Positions 39,491 to 47,174 are shown, counted from the stretch's first letter. The stretch: DNA of 64,000 bases from Mesorhizobium opportunistum WSM2075 (GCF_000176035.2 NC_015675.1:3414001-3478000); one strand, 5' to 3'. The notes: generated by a model not told the origin, from the sequence alone. Translations and numbers: made by a program.

Positions 39491-39537
39491 CCATGGTGCT
39501 GATTTGCGCCAACGACCCGCCGCCGAGGCGGGTTTTT
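39491..39537 (+). ncRNA. Compact two-hairpin small RNA, copy B
   Basis: Same build as copy A: ggtgc-tgattt-gcgcc hairpin, linker aacg, then the terminator arms acccgcc and ggcgggt (39515-39533) with TTTTT. It is nearly identical to copy C along about 120 bases, including the region before the promoter. It reads toward the 3' end of the methyltransferase gene at 39583. Confidence 0.7.
39515..39537 (+). terminator. Rho-independent terminator of RNA copy B
   Basis: A seven-base GC-rich stem (acccgcc/ggcgggt) with a five-base loop is followed by five T. Copies A (39346-39374) and C (40587-40608) have the same design. Confidence 0.85.
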
Positions 39538-39582
39538 GATTCTGGAGACGACCTTCTGGGGCCCCCGGCGGATCGGTTCCGG

Positions 39583-40398
39583 TCAGCCAGTCTTCGAAAC
39601 GATCACGGCCAGCGATGCGAGCTTGCCCTCACTCAGGCTGCGAATGTAGTTCTTGCGCCGCTGCACGAATTCGGCGCCGAGCACGATCTCATTGGCCTGC
39701 TGCTGGGCGGGCGAGGGCAAGATGCCGGAATTGGCCCTTTTGAGCGCCAGTTCGATGTGTTCGCCAGTTTCGTCGATGATTTCGTCGATCCGGAATCCAG
39801 CGTCCACGAACAGGGTTTTCAGGGCACTGCGGTCGACGAGGTGGCTCGTCGCCGGTGAGACCGCCCAGGGCAAGGGATAATACGGCTCTCCGCCAGTAAG
39901 CACCGCTTCGGTCCAGATCAACTTGCCTCCTGGCTTGAGCACGCGAAAAGCCTGGCCGATGACCGCGGGCTTGTCGGCGATGTTCATGCCGACATAAAAG
40001 CAGATCGCCGCATCGAACGTGTCGTCGGCGAAAGGCAGTCTGGTCGCGTCCGCCTCGTGGAAGCGGACCTTCTCGCTCAACCCGCTGAGCTTGGTCAGTT
40101 GGGCGGACGCGTCGACAAAAGCCTTTGTCAGATCTACGCCGTCGACGGCGCAGCCATAGGTGGAGGCCAGGAACCGCGCCGGACCGCCGATGCCGCTGCC
40201 GATATCCAGGATGTGGTCGGAAGATGAAGGCGCCAGACGGGCGGCATGGTCCTGCGTGGCTATCAGTTCGCGGCCATGAAGCTGGTCGAACGGGTAGAGT
40301 TGCCTGGCATCGAGAGCGTCGATTTTGGCATCGGGGATGGCGGCCAATATGCGCTCGACGATGCCGTCGCTGCCGTAGTGCGTGGTGACGTTGCTCAC
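39583..40398 (-). CDS. Class I SAM-dependent methyltransferase
   Basis: This 271-residue methyltransferase has motif I 'HILDIGSGIGGPARFLA', 'VDGVDLTKAFVDASAQL' (acidic loop), 'VRFHEADATRLPFADDTFD' and 'AFRVLKPGGKLIWTE'. It resembles UbiE/gamma-tocopherol or sarcosine-dimethylglycine methyltransferases. The 'LYPFDQLHGRELIATQDHA' start is like glycine-sarcosine methyltransferase-type proteins. The GTG start has GGAGGAGGC before it. The gene is bracketed by two near-identical small RNA modules (copies B and C). Confidence 0.9.
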   Translation of the reverse strand: MSNVTTHYGSDGIVERILAAIPDAKIDALDARQLYPFDQLHGRELIATQDHAARLAPSSSDHILDIGSGIGGPARFLASTYGCAVDGVDLTKAFVDASAQLTKLSGLSEKVRFHEADATRLPFADDTFDAAICFYVGMNIADKPAVIGQAFRVLKPGGKLIWTEAVLTGGEPYYPLPWAVSPATSHLVDRSALKTLFVDAGFRIDEIIDETGEHIELALKRANSGILPSPAQQQANEIVLGAEFVQRRKNYIRSLSEGKLASLAVIVSKTG

Positions 40399-40528
40399 GG
40401 CGCCTCCTCCATCCTCACGCGCAGCTTCCCATCAATGGATGCATTAGGCAACGGGCGGACGACCGGAGGGGCCTTGAGGGCAACATTGCCGGGAAAAAAC
40501 GAAATAGGAATTTTTTCCCAGAAAGTCG

Positions 40529-40557
40529 TTGACCGGTGAGGGCAGCTATGCTACATA
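40529..40557 (+). promoter_or_regulatory. Sigma-70-type promoter of RNA copy C
   Basis: TTGACC and TACATA are separated by 17 bases, with the same upstream block as copy B. Confidence 0.7.
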
Positions 40558-40562
40558 TTTGT

Positions 40563-40608
40563 CCATGGTGCTGATTTGCGCCAACGACCCGCCGCGAGGC
40601 GGGTTTTT
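40563..40608 (+). ncRNA. Compact two-hairpin small RNA, copy C
   Basis: This copy has the ggtgc-tgattt-gcgcc hairpin, then the linker aacg, then the terminator arms acccgcc and ggcgggt (40587-40604) and a T-run. Between B and C the terminator loop differs in length while the stem is kept, which is what selection on RNA structure would leave. It lies in the 540-base gap between the divergent methyltransferase start and the first prophage gene. Confidence 0.7.
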
Positions 40609-40671
40609 GATTCTGGCTCTCCGTCAAGCGAAAGCAGCCCTTGTTTCGAGATTGAAACGTTGGCGGGACAG

Positions 40672-40874
40672 CACCCCCCTCTGTCCTACCGGACATCTCC
40701 CCCGCAAGGAGAGAGATTGGCAGCTTCGTTGGCGGCGCTCTTCTTCCTTCGTTGCCAGAGAACATCTCGGCCAAGAAACTGGCGAGATGCTAACATTGGA
40801 GATTGGCGAAACCTTTGATTGCGGCCGATCTCCCCCCTTGCGGGGGAGATGTCCGGCAGGACAGAGGGGGGTGC
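40672..40874. repeat. Long intergenic inverted repeat, family 1 (second copy)
   Basis: The left arm, around 40672-40722 (with 'ctctgtcctaccggacatct'), faces a right arm around 40825-40874 (with 'agatgtccggcaggacagag'). Each arm has an inner palindrome of the ctccccc...ggggag type. It is the same family as 6016-6186. It sits just left of the prophage remnant. Confidence 0.85.
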
Positions 40875-40938
40875 GAAGGAACGCGAGTTCTCTCATCAAA
40901 CATCTCGAACCACACACGCCTTCCGCAAGAGACGAACC

Positions 40939-41349
40939 ATGCCACGCTACGCCACCATCATCACCGGCGATGACGGCCGCGAGGTTGTCAGCGCCATCGG
41001 CGAATTCGAGGGTGCGGCGCCGCAGGTGCGCCTGGGCCGGGTCGAGCAGGTCGCGCCCGGCGTGCTGATCGGCATGGTGCGGGATGCGGCCGGTGGCTTT
41101 TGTTTGCCGCAAGCTGGCGTCGATGGCCGCGCTGTCGGGCTCGCCATGGCGAGGCTCAAGGCACAGGCCGGTGTTGCAAAACCGGCCCGGTCGGCGAAGC
41201 CTGCCGAGGCCGCAAGGCCGAAGCGCGCCAGGAAGGCCAGGAAGAAAATCACCCGCTCGAAAAAGCCGGCGAGGCGGGCCAGACCGGCGCTGCCGAAGGC
41301 GGCGGTGTCCTCCGGCGACGCCAACACCGCGGGGCAAGCCGATGGCTGA
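40939..41349 (+). CDS. Phage-associated protein with Lys/Arg/Ala-rich C-terminus
   Basis: This 136-residue protein has an ordered N-terminal half ('YATIITGDDGREVVSAIGEF', 'GRVEQVAPGVLIGMVRDAAG'). A histone-like basic, Ala/Pro-rich tail follows ('AARPKRARKARKKITR', 'KKPARRARPALPKAA'). The stop overlaps the next gene by eight bases. It sits where small-terminase or DNA-packaging helper genes lie in rhizobial prophages, and the basic tail suits nucleic-acid binding, but the family is not recognised. Confidence 0.7.
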   Translation: MPRYATIITGDDGREVVSAIGEFEGAAPQVRLGRVEQVAPGVLIGMVRDAAGGFCLPQAGVDGRAVGLAMARLKAQAGVAKPARSAKPAEAARPKRARKARKKITRSKKPARRARPALPKAAVSSGDANTAGQADG

Positions 41350-41737
41350 CCAGGCCGATGCCGTGCCGGCGCGGCGCAAGGCGAGGCCGGCAAGGCGTAG
41401 ACCTGTCGTCAGCCCGGCGATTGACCAAAAGCCCCGCCCGAAGCAGGCGAAGAAGACGCTGGGAGACGACTTTCTCGCCGCCGTGCGCGCCGATTTCCGG
41501 ACGCATGGCGCCGGCGTCATCGCCGAGGTGCGGGCCGACAAGCCGGACCAATATCTGAAGATCGTGCTTTCGGTGCTGCCCAAGGATTTCGATGTCTCCA
41601 TCAACCAACTGGACGGGCTGAGCGATGAGGAAATCCGCAGCCGCATCCGCGCCCTCGAAACCGCCCTCAGGCCGTTCCTCGAAGAGCCCGCTGATCTCGG
41701 CCAGAACCGAATATCTGGCGCTGCTGGCGGAGCTTGA
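41342..41737 (+). CDS. Probable phage protein upstream of terminase large subunit
   Basis: This 131-residue protein has a basic, disordered N-terminus ('ARRKARPARRRPVV') followed by 'LGDDFLAAVRADFRTHGAGVI' and 'QYLKIVLSVLPKDFDVSINQLDGLSDEEI'. The second part resembles a helical small-terminase-like domain found in front of terminase genes in Mesorhizobium prophages. It overlaps the upstream gene by eight bases and the terminase frame by about 110 bases, although the terminase start is uncertain. Confidence 0.7.
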   Translation: MADQADAVPARRKARPARRRPVVSPAIDQKPRPKQAKKTLGDDFLAAVRADFRTHGAGVIAEVRADKPDQYLKIVLSVLPKDFDVSINQLDGLSDEEIRSRIRALETALRPFLEEPADLGQNRISGAAGGA

Positions 41738-42389
41738 CCGCCGGCGCCGCACCAACCAGTTGGCGGCGTACAAGCCTTATCCAAGGCAGGCGGAATTCCA
41801 TGCCGCGGGTGCGATAAACCGCGAACGCCTGTTCATGGCCGGCAACCAGCTCGGCAAGACCAGGGCCGGCGGCGCGGAATGGGCGATGCACCTCACCGGC
41901 CGCTATCCCGATTGGTGGCAAGGCAAGGTTTTCGATACGCCCGTGCGGCTGTGGGCCGCCGGCGTCACCGGCGAGGGCACGCGCGACAATCCGCAGCGCG
42001 TGCTGATCGGCCCGCCGCAGCAGCAGGCGGCCTGGGGCACCGGCATGATCCCGGCCGATGCTATTCTGCAGACCACAATGGGCCGCGGCGCACCCGGCGC
42101 GCTCGACAGCGTCGTGGTGCGCCATGGCGGCGGCGGCGACGTGCAGGCCGGCGAGAGCGTGCTGTCGTTCAAGAGCTTCGAGAAGGGCCGCGAGAAATGG
42201 CAGGGCGAGACGCTGCACGGCGTCTGGTTCGACGAGGAACCGCCGCTAGACATCTATTCAGAAGGCCTGACCCGCACCAATGCGACGGGTGGGATTACCA
42301 TCGTCACCTTCACACCGCTGCTCGGGATGAGCGATGTGGTGCTGCTGTTCCTGTCGGCGGGGCAGGTGGAGGGAATGTCGAAGGGGTGA
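41625..42389 (+). pseudogene. Terminase large subunit, N-terminal ATPase part, truncated by insertion
   Basis: A 254-codon frame has the packaging ATPase motifs: the phosphate-binding loop GNQLGKT (residues 73-79), the Walker B 'GVWFDEEPP' (199-207) and the coupling motif 'GGITIVTFTPLLGMSD'. An intact terminase continues into an RNase-H-like nuclease domain. Here the sequence breaks after 'LLFLSAGQVEGMSKG' and stops. The missing part reappears at 44822 after a block of foreign genes. The only ATG lies well inside the previous gene, so the true start is unclear. Confidence 0.85.
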
Positions 42390-42649
42390 CTTGCCTTTCG
42401 GTGGCGGCCGTTCCGACGATCAGCTTCCCAAGCTGAAACAGGCGGTTCGATTCCTTGCTTCACTTTATGCCATAAGGGTTTGCACCCGATGTGGACACGG
42501 ATGAGAAACAACGTTTTCAGGCTGCTTTCCCTATCTGGCCTCAATGGGGTTTAATATGTTAACCGCATTCCTCATATATGAGCCCATGCATGAGGATTGC
42601 AAAGCATTGTTCAATGAGTCATTTTCCTCCTCAACGGGGGCAGGTTTGC

Positions 42650-43408
42650 GTGGATTCCATGAGTAATTGGGACGCCTTGACCATACAGATGGTATGGTTT
42701 TCGGGCGATGCACGCAGGTCAAATGCAGGCCAGCTCTTTACCGCCTTTACCGGTGCCGAGCCCGATTCATACCAATCGAATAAAGCGCCAGGGGCCCCTG
42801 TCCCAATACTTTCGGCAGCTGCCGGAACAGTCGACGGTGTCAGTTTCAACATTTCTGTGCAGACGAGTCGGGTTGATCTGGTCGTGCAGGGACGAGCCGA
42901 AGATACGTCGGACCAACCGACGCTTATCGAGAGTCCGGAAGGTATAATTTCTGGGATATTTCTCCCGCGTGCCCATCTGATCGGTTCGCAACTTTCATCG
43001 ATCAACCGGCTGGCGCTCGTCACGACCCTTTGTAAACCGGCCGATACGCACGTCCAGGCTAACGAGATTGTTGCTGAATTGATCGGAATGCAGCTTCCCC
43101 GATACGACGTGACTGACTTTGCGTTTCAAGTGAACGCTCGCGTTCCTCTGGACGGACCATCAGGCATAGCGGTCAACAGATTTTTGAAATTTGGCGTTAT
43201 GTCATTTCACACTGTGACACTCGACCTTGGAGGCCAGATTGTTTCTCCGCAAGAAGCGCAGGTATACAACGCGAGCTTGGCGATAGACGTCAATATCGTA
43301 CCCCACTTTCAGCCTATACAAGCGGATTTGCAGTCTGATATTTGGGAGAAACTCGCGAGTGAAACATTGCGGATTCGGAACATCGGAAAGCTGGATGGGC
43401 TTTGGTAA
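42650..43408 (+). CDS. Unknown protein 1 of the three-gene cassette inside the terminase
   Basis: This 252-residue protein is not recognised. It is a mixed alpha/beta sequence ('LTIQMVWFSGDARRSNAGQL', 'VSFNISVQTSRVDLVVQGRA', 'SSINRLALVTTLCKPADTH', 'FAFQVNARVPLDGPSGIAVNR') with no signal peptide or membrane segment. The GTG start has GGGGGCAGG five bases upstream, with an ATG three codons later. Its stop overlaps the next start (TAATG). Base composition is markedly more AT-rich than the phage genes around it. Translational coupling suggests that it forms a complex with the next two products. Confidence 0.8.
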   Translation: MDSMSNWDALTIQMVWFSGDARRSNAGQLFTAFTGAEPDSYQSNKAPGAPVPILSAAAGTVDGVSFNISVQTSRVDLVVQGRAEDTSDQPTLIESPEGIISGIFLPRAHLIGSQLSSINRLALVTTLCKPADTHVQANEIVAELIGMQLPRYDVTDFAFQVNARVPLDGPSGIAVNRFLKFGVMSFHTVTLDLGGQIVSPQEAQVYNASLAIDVNIVPHFQPIQADLQSDIWEKLASETLRIRNIGKLDGLW

Positions 43409-43989
43409 TGCGTAGCGCTTCTGCAACAAATTATCATGGCGTCTACTATCTGACGGTAGACGACAATGAACTAGCATCTGCTGGAATTGATCCAGACCTC
43501 CAGCCGGAAGCTAGCTCGACGACCACTGCCGTCACTAAGTGGGCGACGCATCGAAACTGGCTGCATCATAAGTGGTTGAACATGAGGGTTGCCGGTGGTA
43601 GTTCTGAATTCTCAAGGTCAGATTCCAAAAACTTTTCCGCATTGTTTTCTGCCATCGATGCGATGTTGGCGCTGCCAGAGGGCTTTTCGGACGGCGTTGA
43701 TAAAAACACTGCGCTGGACGCCGAGCGGGTCTTAGCATTTATTGAATCTTCTGGCGCAGATGCACCTAAGATATTTGCACATGGCGGAGATGCGGTCGTC
43801 TTCACTTGGGACAAAGAATTCATCAGCAGATATGTGACTATCAGTGATGGCGATGCGGCCTTTCTGGTAGTAAATAAATTGACCAAGATGCAATGTCCGT
43901 ACCAAATTGTACCCCTGGACGCACCGGAGATTTCGGGATTATTGGAGTCGCTGAGTTCGCCACTCAAAGCTACGTCGAATGCTGAGTGA
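43408..43989 (+). CDS. Unknown protein 2 of the cassette
   Basis: This 193-residue protein is not recognised. It begins RSASATNYHGVYYLTVDDNE. It has a His/Trp-rich helix ('VTKWATHRNWLHHKWLNMRV') and a C-terminal alpha/beta part ('DAERVLAFIESSGADAPKIFAHG', 'GDAVVFTWDKEFISRYVTIS', 'DGDAAFLVVNKLTK') that reads like a small ligand-binding or beta-sheet domain. It is coupled upstream by TAATG and overlaps the next gene by 11 bases. No catalytic motif can be pointed out with confidence. Confidence 0.78.
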   Translation: MRSASATNYHGVYYLTVDDNELASAGIDPDLQPEASSTTTAVTKWATHRNWLHHKWLNMRVAGGSSEFSRSDSKNFSALFSAIDAMLALPEGFSDGVDKNTALDAERVLAFIESSGADAPKIFAHGGDAVVFTWDKEFISRYVTISDGDAAFLVVNKLTKMQCPYQIVPLDAPEISGLLESLSSPLKATSNAE

Positions 43990-44551
43990 TGCTGAGGTAG
44001 TTTACCGTTCCGCGTTGTATCCCCGGATGGTAACATCCGGGGTTGTTGCGCCAGAAAGAGCCGTCGCCGATTTCACAAGCGAGGATGACGCAGATGGAAC
44101 CCGCATCTATACCATCTCAGTTGGTCGCGGGAACCTTCTGCCAACCTGGGCTCAAGCTCATGATTATGGCTGCCGAACAGCAGTAGAAGCTAACGCCGAA
44201 CGTGAAAGAGTAAAAAAGGCGCCCTTGGCTCGTCCAGAAGAGACTGTTCATTATATCGGATCATTCAAACTTGACGTGTTGTCGGTGCTTAATGCGCCAC
44301 AAAAGTATCTGGACTTGACTGTCGTCCATCAGCCGGTTCCGAACTTGGATGAGCATTGCAATATCGTTATGCGTCGTAACGCGCTTGAAGCACGCAGGAT
44401 TGAAGTCAGTGCTGAACGGACAAGCATAATTGCTCATCTAAGGCTGTCACTTTATGAGCCGGAAGGTCATATCTGTCAGTGCGATGCCGACCTAGCGGAC
44501 TCGTTTGGGGACGTCCGCTTGGTTCTGACGCCTCGGATGGACGTCGGCTAA
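43979..44551 (+). CDS. Unknown protein 3 of the cassette
   Basis: This 190-residue protein is not recognised. It has 'VVYRSALYPRMVTSGVVAPE', 'DGTRIYTISVGRGNLLPTWAQAHDYG', 'ERVKKAPLARPEETVHYIGS' and 'YEPEGHICQCDADLADSF'. It has several His and Cys residues near the C-terminus (HICQCDAD) that could bind metal. It overlaps the preceding gene by 11 bases and shares its lower GC. Together the three genes look like one transferred operon. Confidence 0.75.
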   Translation: MLSDAEVVYRSALYPRMVTSGVVAPERAVADFTSEDDADGTRIYTISVGRGNLLPTWAQAHDYGCRTAVEANAERERVKKAPLARPEETVHYIGSFKLDVLSVLNAPQKYLDLTVVHQPVPNLDEHCNIVMRRNALEARRIEVSAERTSIIAHLRLSLYEPEGHICQCDADLADSFGDVRLVLTPRMDVG

Positions 44552-44637
44552 GTGTCTTTGCTTGAATGTGGGGTGCGATGCTGCTGTTCCCGTCGGCCAA
44601 ACAGGCGAGGGAATGGCTAGAGTGAGCAAGCACGGGG

Positions 44638-44741
44638 GTGAGGGGTGTTCCAGCTTGGCAAAGACGGCGATCCGTCACGCACCCCTCAATCGTCTCGGCG
44701 CTGCGCGTCGATCCACCTTCTCCCACAAGGGGGAAGGGAGA
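44638..44741. repeat. Partial diverged copy of repeat family 2
   Basis: 'tgaggggtgttccagc' and 'cacccctcaatcgtctcggc' followed by 'gatccaccttctcccacaag' match the inner and right parts of the element at 15108-15253. It lies between the last cassette gene and the terminase 3' fragment. Confidence 0.65.
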
Positions 44742-44821
44742 GCTGCCGCACTCGGCCAAGAAAGATCGCGTCTTAACAACACGACATCGCCCTGGTCTCC
44801 CAAGCTGATTCAGGCTCCACC

Positions 44822-45120
44822 ATGTCCCGACACGTCACCTTCATGACCATCGACGATGCCGCGCACTATTCGCCCGACGAGCGCGCGGCGATCGTTGCCG
44901 CCTATCCCGCGCATGAGCGCGAGGCCCGCGCGCGCGGCATTCCGGTGCTGGGTTCGGGCCGCATCTTTCCGGTGGCCGAGGCGCTGATCGCCTGCGAACC
45001 GTTCCGGCTGCCGCGCTACTGGCCGCGCCTCGGCGCGCTCGATTTCGGCTGGGACCATCCCTCGGCCGCGGTCGAGCTCGCCTGGGATACGGAGGCCGAT
45101 GTCGTCTATGTCACCAACGC
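44822..45120 (+). pseudogene. Terminase large subunit, C-terminal (nuclease) fragment
   Basis: The fragment reads SRHVTFMTIDDAAHYSPDER, 'AAYPAHEREARARGIPVLGSG', 'RLGALDFGWDHPSAAVELAW'. This is the continuation of a P22-like terminase, with the first nuclease-site Asp in ALDFGWDHP. Homology ends at about 'VVYVTNAN', where the tail-fibre sequence begins in another frame. The frame then runs to 45217 with no phage-like sequence. It lacks the rest of the nuclease domain, so it cannot work alone. Confidence 0.8.
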
Positions 45121-45126
45121 GAACCC

Positions 45127-46938
45127 GTGCGCCTGGCGACCACGGCCAACATTGCCCTCTCAGGGCTGCAAACCATCGATGGTGTCGCCACCGAAGTCGG
45201 CGACCGTGTGCTGGTGAAGAACCAAGCCGACGCAAGCGAGAACGGCATCTATACAGCCAGCGAGGGCCAGTGGTTCCGCGCCGCCGACGCGCGCACCGCG
45301 CGCACAATGCAGAAAGGCACGACGGTGCATGTGCAGCAGGGCGCCGTCTCGTCCGACTTTGTCTATGCCTTCGAAACACTGAATCCGGTGATCGGCACCG
45401 ATGCCATCACGCTCGCCTTCTTCCTCTCCGAAGACACGCTGGGCGATGCCACGGCGGCCGCGACGGCCGCCGCCAGCAGCGCGGCGGCGGCGCTTACCTC
45501 CAAGAACGCGGCGGCCACCAGCGCCACCAACGCCGGCACCTCGGCGACGGCCGCGTCCGGATCCGCCACGGCGGCTGCAGGCTCCGCCTCCACGGCGGCG
45601 ACTTCGGCCACCAATGCCGGCACTTCGGCAAGTGCCGCATCGGGCTCCGCCTCGGGTGCCGCGACCAGCGCCACCAACGCCGGCAATTCGGCCACCGCAG
45701 CGGCCGGCTCGGCAAGTGCGGCCTCGGGCTCGGCCACGGCGGCGTCGACCTCGGCGACCAACGCCGCAACCTCCGCCACCAACGCCGCGACATCGGCTAC
45801 GGCGGCGGCAAATTCGGTGGCGGCGCTGAGCTACACCTTCTCCACGACAACCGCCGATGCCGACCCGGGCAACGGCGCCTTGCGGCTGAACAACGCCTCG
45901 GCCGCCTCCGCGACGGCGGCCTATGTCGACAATCTCGACGCCGGCGGCGCCACGGTGAACGGCATTCTCGACACGTTCGACGACAGCACCAACACCATCA
46001 AGGGCCAGCTGATGCTGCGCTCCAAGGCATCAGCCGCCATCTCCTATGTCTACAACGTCACCGGCACGGTGGTGGACGGCAGCGGCTACCGCAAGCTGAC
46101 GCTCGCCTATGTCAGCGGCTCCGGCGCCTTGCCGACAACGGCAGGCGGCATCTGGCTGATGTTCGACCGGACAGGGGACAAGGGGGCGGATGGGCTTGGG
46201 GCCGGTGATTTCACAGGGCCGGCTTCCTCGGTGAGCGACAACATCGTCACCTTCAACGGCACATCGGGCAAGGCGGGCAAAGACAGCGGCATCAAGGCGA
46301 GCGACCTGATCGCCGGGCCTGCGTCGGCCGTTGCCGACAACATCGCCACGTTCAATGGCACCACAGGCAAGATCGCCAAAGACAGCGGCGTGGCGGTGTC
46401 GAGCCTGGCGCCAAAAGCCAGCCCGACGTTTACGGGTGTTCCAGCCGCTCCGACAGCCGCGCCCGGCACGAACACGACGCAGCTTGCGACGACGGGGTTT
46501 GTCAAGGCGGCGATCGATGTCGTGCTGGGTGGGGTGTCAACGACGTTTGACACGCTGGCGGAGATTGCGGCGGCACTCGGTCTACTGGCCCCGATCGCCA
46601 GTCCGACATTCACCGGGGCGCCCGCTGCTCCCACCGCCGCGCCAGGCACCAACACCACGCAACTAGCGACCACGGCTTTTGTGGCGTCCAGTATCAACTA
46701 TAGCACGGGCAATGCCGCCTTGGTGGCAGGCGGTATCGGTACTTACAGCCTCTGCGCGACCAGTCCGGCTGCATCCCTGGGCACCGGTCAGGTGGTTGCG
46801 GGAAGCACGCTTAAATATTCACATGCCGCCGGCAACCCTAGCGGCACTACATCTCCACCTGGAAGTTGGCAGTGTATGAGCGCGACTAGTTCTACTGGTG
46901 GTGCTGCCGGCGTGGCAGTATTCTTGAGGGTCTCGTGA
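45127..46938 (+). CDS. Phage tail-fibre-like protein, probably missing its N-terminus
   Basis: This protein of up to 603 residues starts 'VRLATTANIALSGLQTIDGV', a segment common near the start of rhizobial phage fibre proteins. About 19 heptads of the type xSATxAx follow (residues 103-235, 'SATNAGTSATAASGSATAAA'), which predicts a trimeric coiled shaft. Next is a paired repeat 'DNIVTFNGTSGKAGKDSGI' / 'DNIATFNGTTGKIAKDSGV', then a pair of 'SPTFTG.PAAPTAAPGTNTTQ' units. The end is a receptor-binding-type tip. The GTG at 45127 lies right at a deletion junction, so the natural start is probably lost. Confidence 0.82.
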   Translation: MRLATTANIALSGLQTIDGVATEVGDRVLVKNQADASENGIYTASEGQWFRAADARTARTMQKGTTVHVQQGAVSSDFVYAFETLNPVIGTDAITLAFFLSEDTLGDATAAATAAASSAAAALTSKNAAATSATNAGTSATAASGSATAAAGSASTAATSATNAGTSASAASGSASGAATSATNAGNSATAAAGSASAASGSATAASTSATNAATSATNAATSATAAANSVAALSYTFSTTTADADPGNGALRLNNASAASATAAYVDNLDAGGATVNGILDTFDDSTNTIKGQLMLRSKASAAISYVYNVTGTVVDGSGYRKLTLAYVSGSGALPTTAGGIWLMFDRTGDKGADGLGAGDFTGPASSVSDNIVTFNGTSGKAGKDSGIKASDLIAGPASAVADNIATFNGTTGKIAKDSGVAVSSLAPKASPTFTGVPAAPTAAPGTNTTQLATTGFVKAAIDVVLGGVSTTFDTLAEIAAALGLLAPIASPTFTGAPAAPTAAPGTNTTQLATTAFVASSINYSTGNAALVAGGIGTYSLCATSPAASLGTGQVVAGSTLKYSHAAGNPSGTTSPPGSWQCMSATSSTGGAAGVAVFLRVS

Positions 46939-47174
46939 TGGAATACCGCAACGCTACTTACAACCAGGCCGGCACCATTGACGTGGAGATCGATCACGCT
47001 GATTTCGGGTGGATACCCTTCACCGCGTCGCCGGATGATCCGGAGCCGCTCGGCAGGGAGCTTTATGAAGAGATTACCAAGGACTCCTCGGTTGCAGCTT
47101 ATGTGCCGCCCCCGCCGGCCCGCCAGCAGGTGGCGAATCCGTTGTCCAGGCACGCATCATCGACGCCGGCATGA
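46938..47174 (+). CDS. Tail-fibre assembly/chaperone-like small protein
   Basis: This 78-residue protein starts MEYRNATYNQAGTIDVEIDH and has 'FGWIPFTASPDDPEPLGRELYEEI' and 'VAAYVPPPPARQQ', the usual pattern of small proteins after phage fibre genes. The start overlaps the fibre stop (TGATG). The last 15 residues differ in character, and another frame continues with 'IIDAGMMGAAYTALTANPIYFA', so a small frameshift near 47130 is possible. Confidence 0.75.
   Translation: MEYRNATYNQAGTIDVEIDHADFGWIPFTASPDDPEPLGRELYEEITKDSSVAAYVPPPPARQQVANPLSRHASSTPA

Noticed and set aside
39487..39858. Open frame beginning at the ATG of RNA copy B and running on into the methyltransferase gene
   Set aside because: It crosses a strong terminator and then reads antisense to the methyltransferase; only the first 12-15 codons could be a peptide, so the locus is described as RNA.
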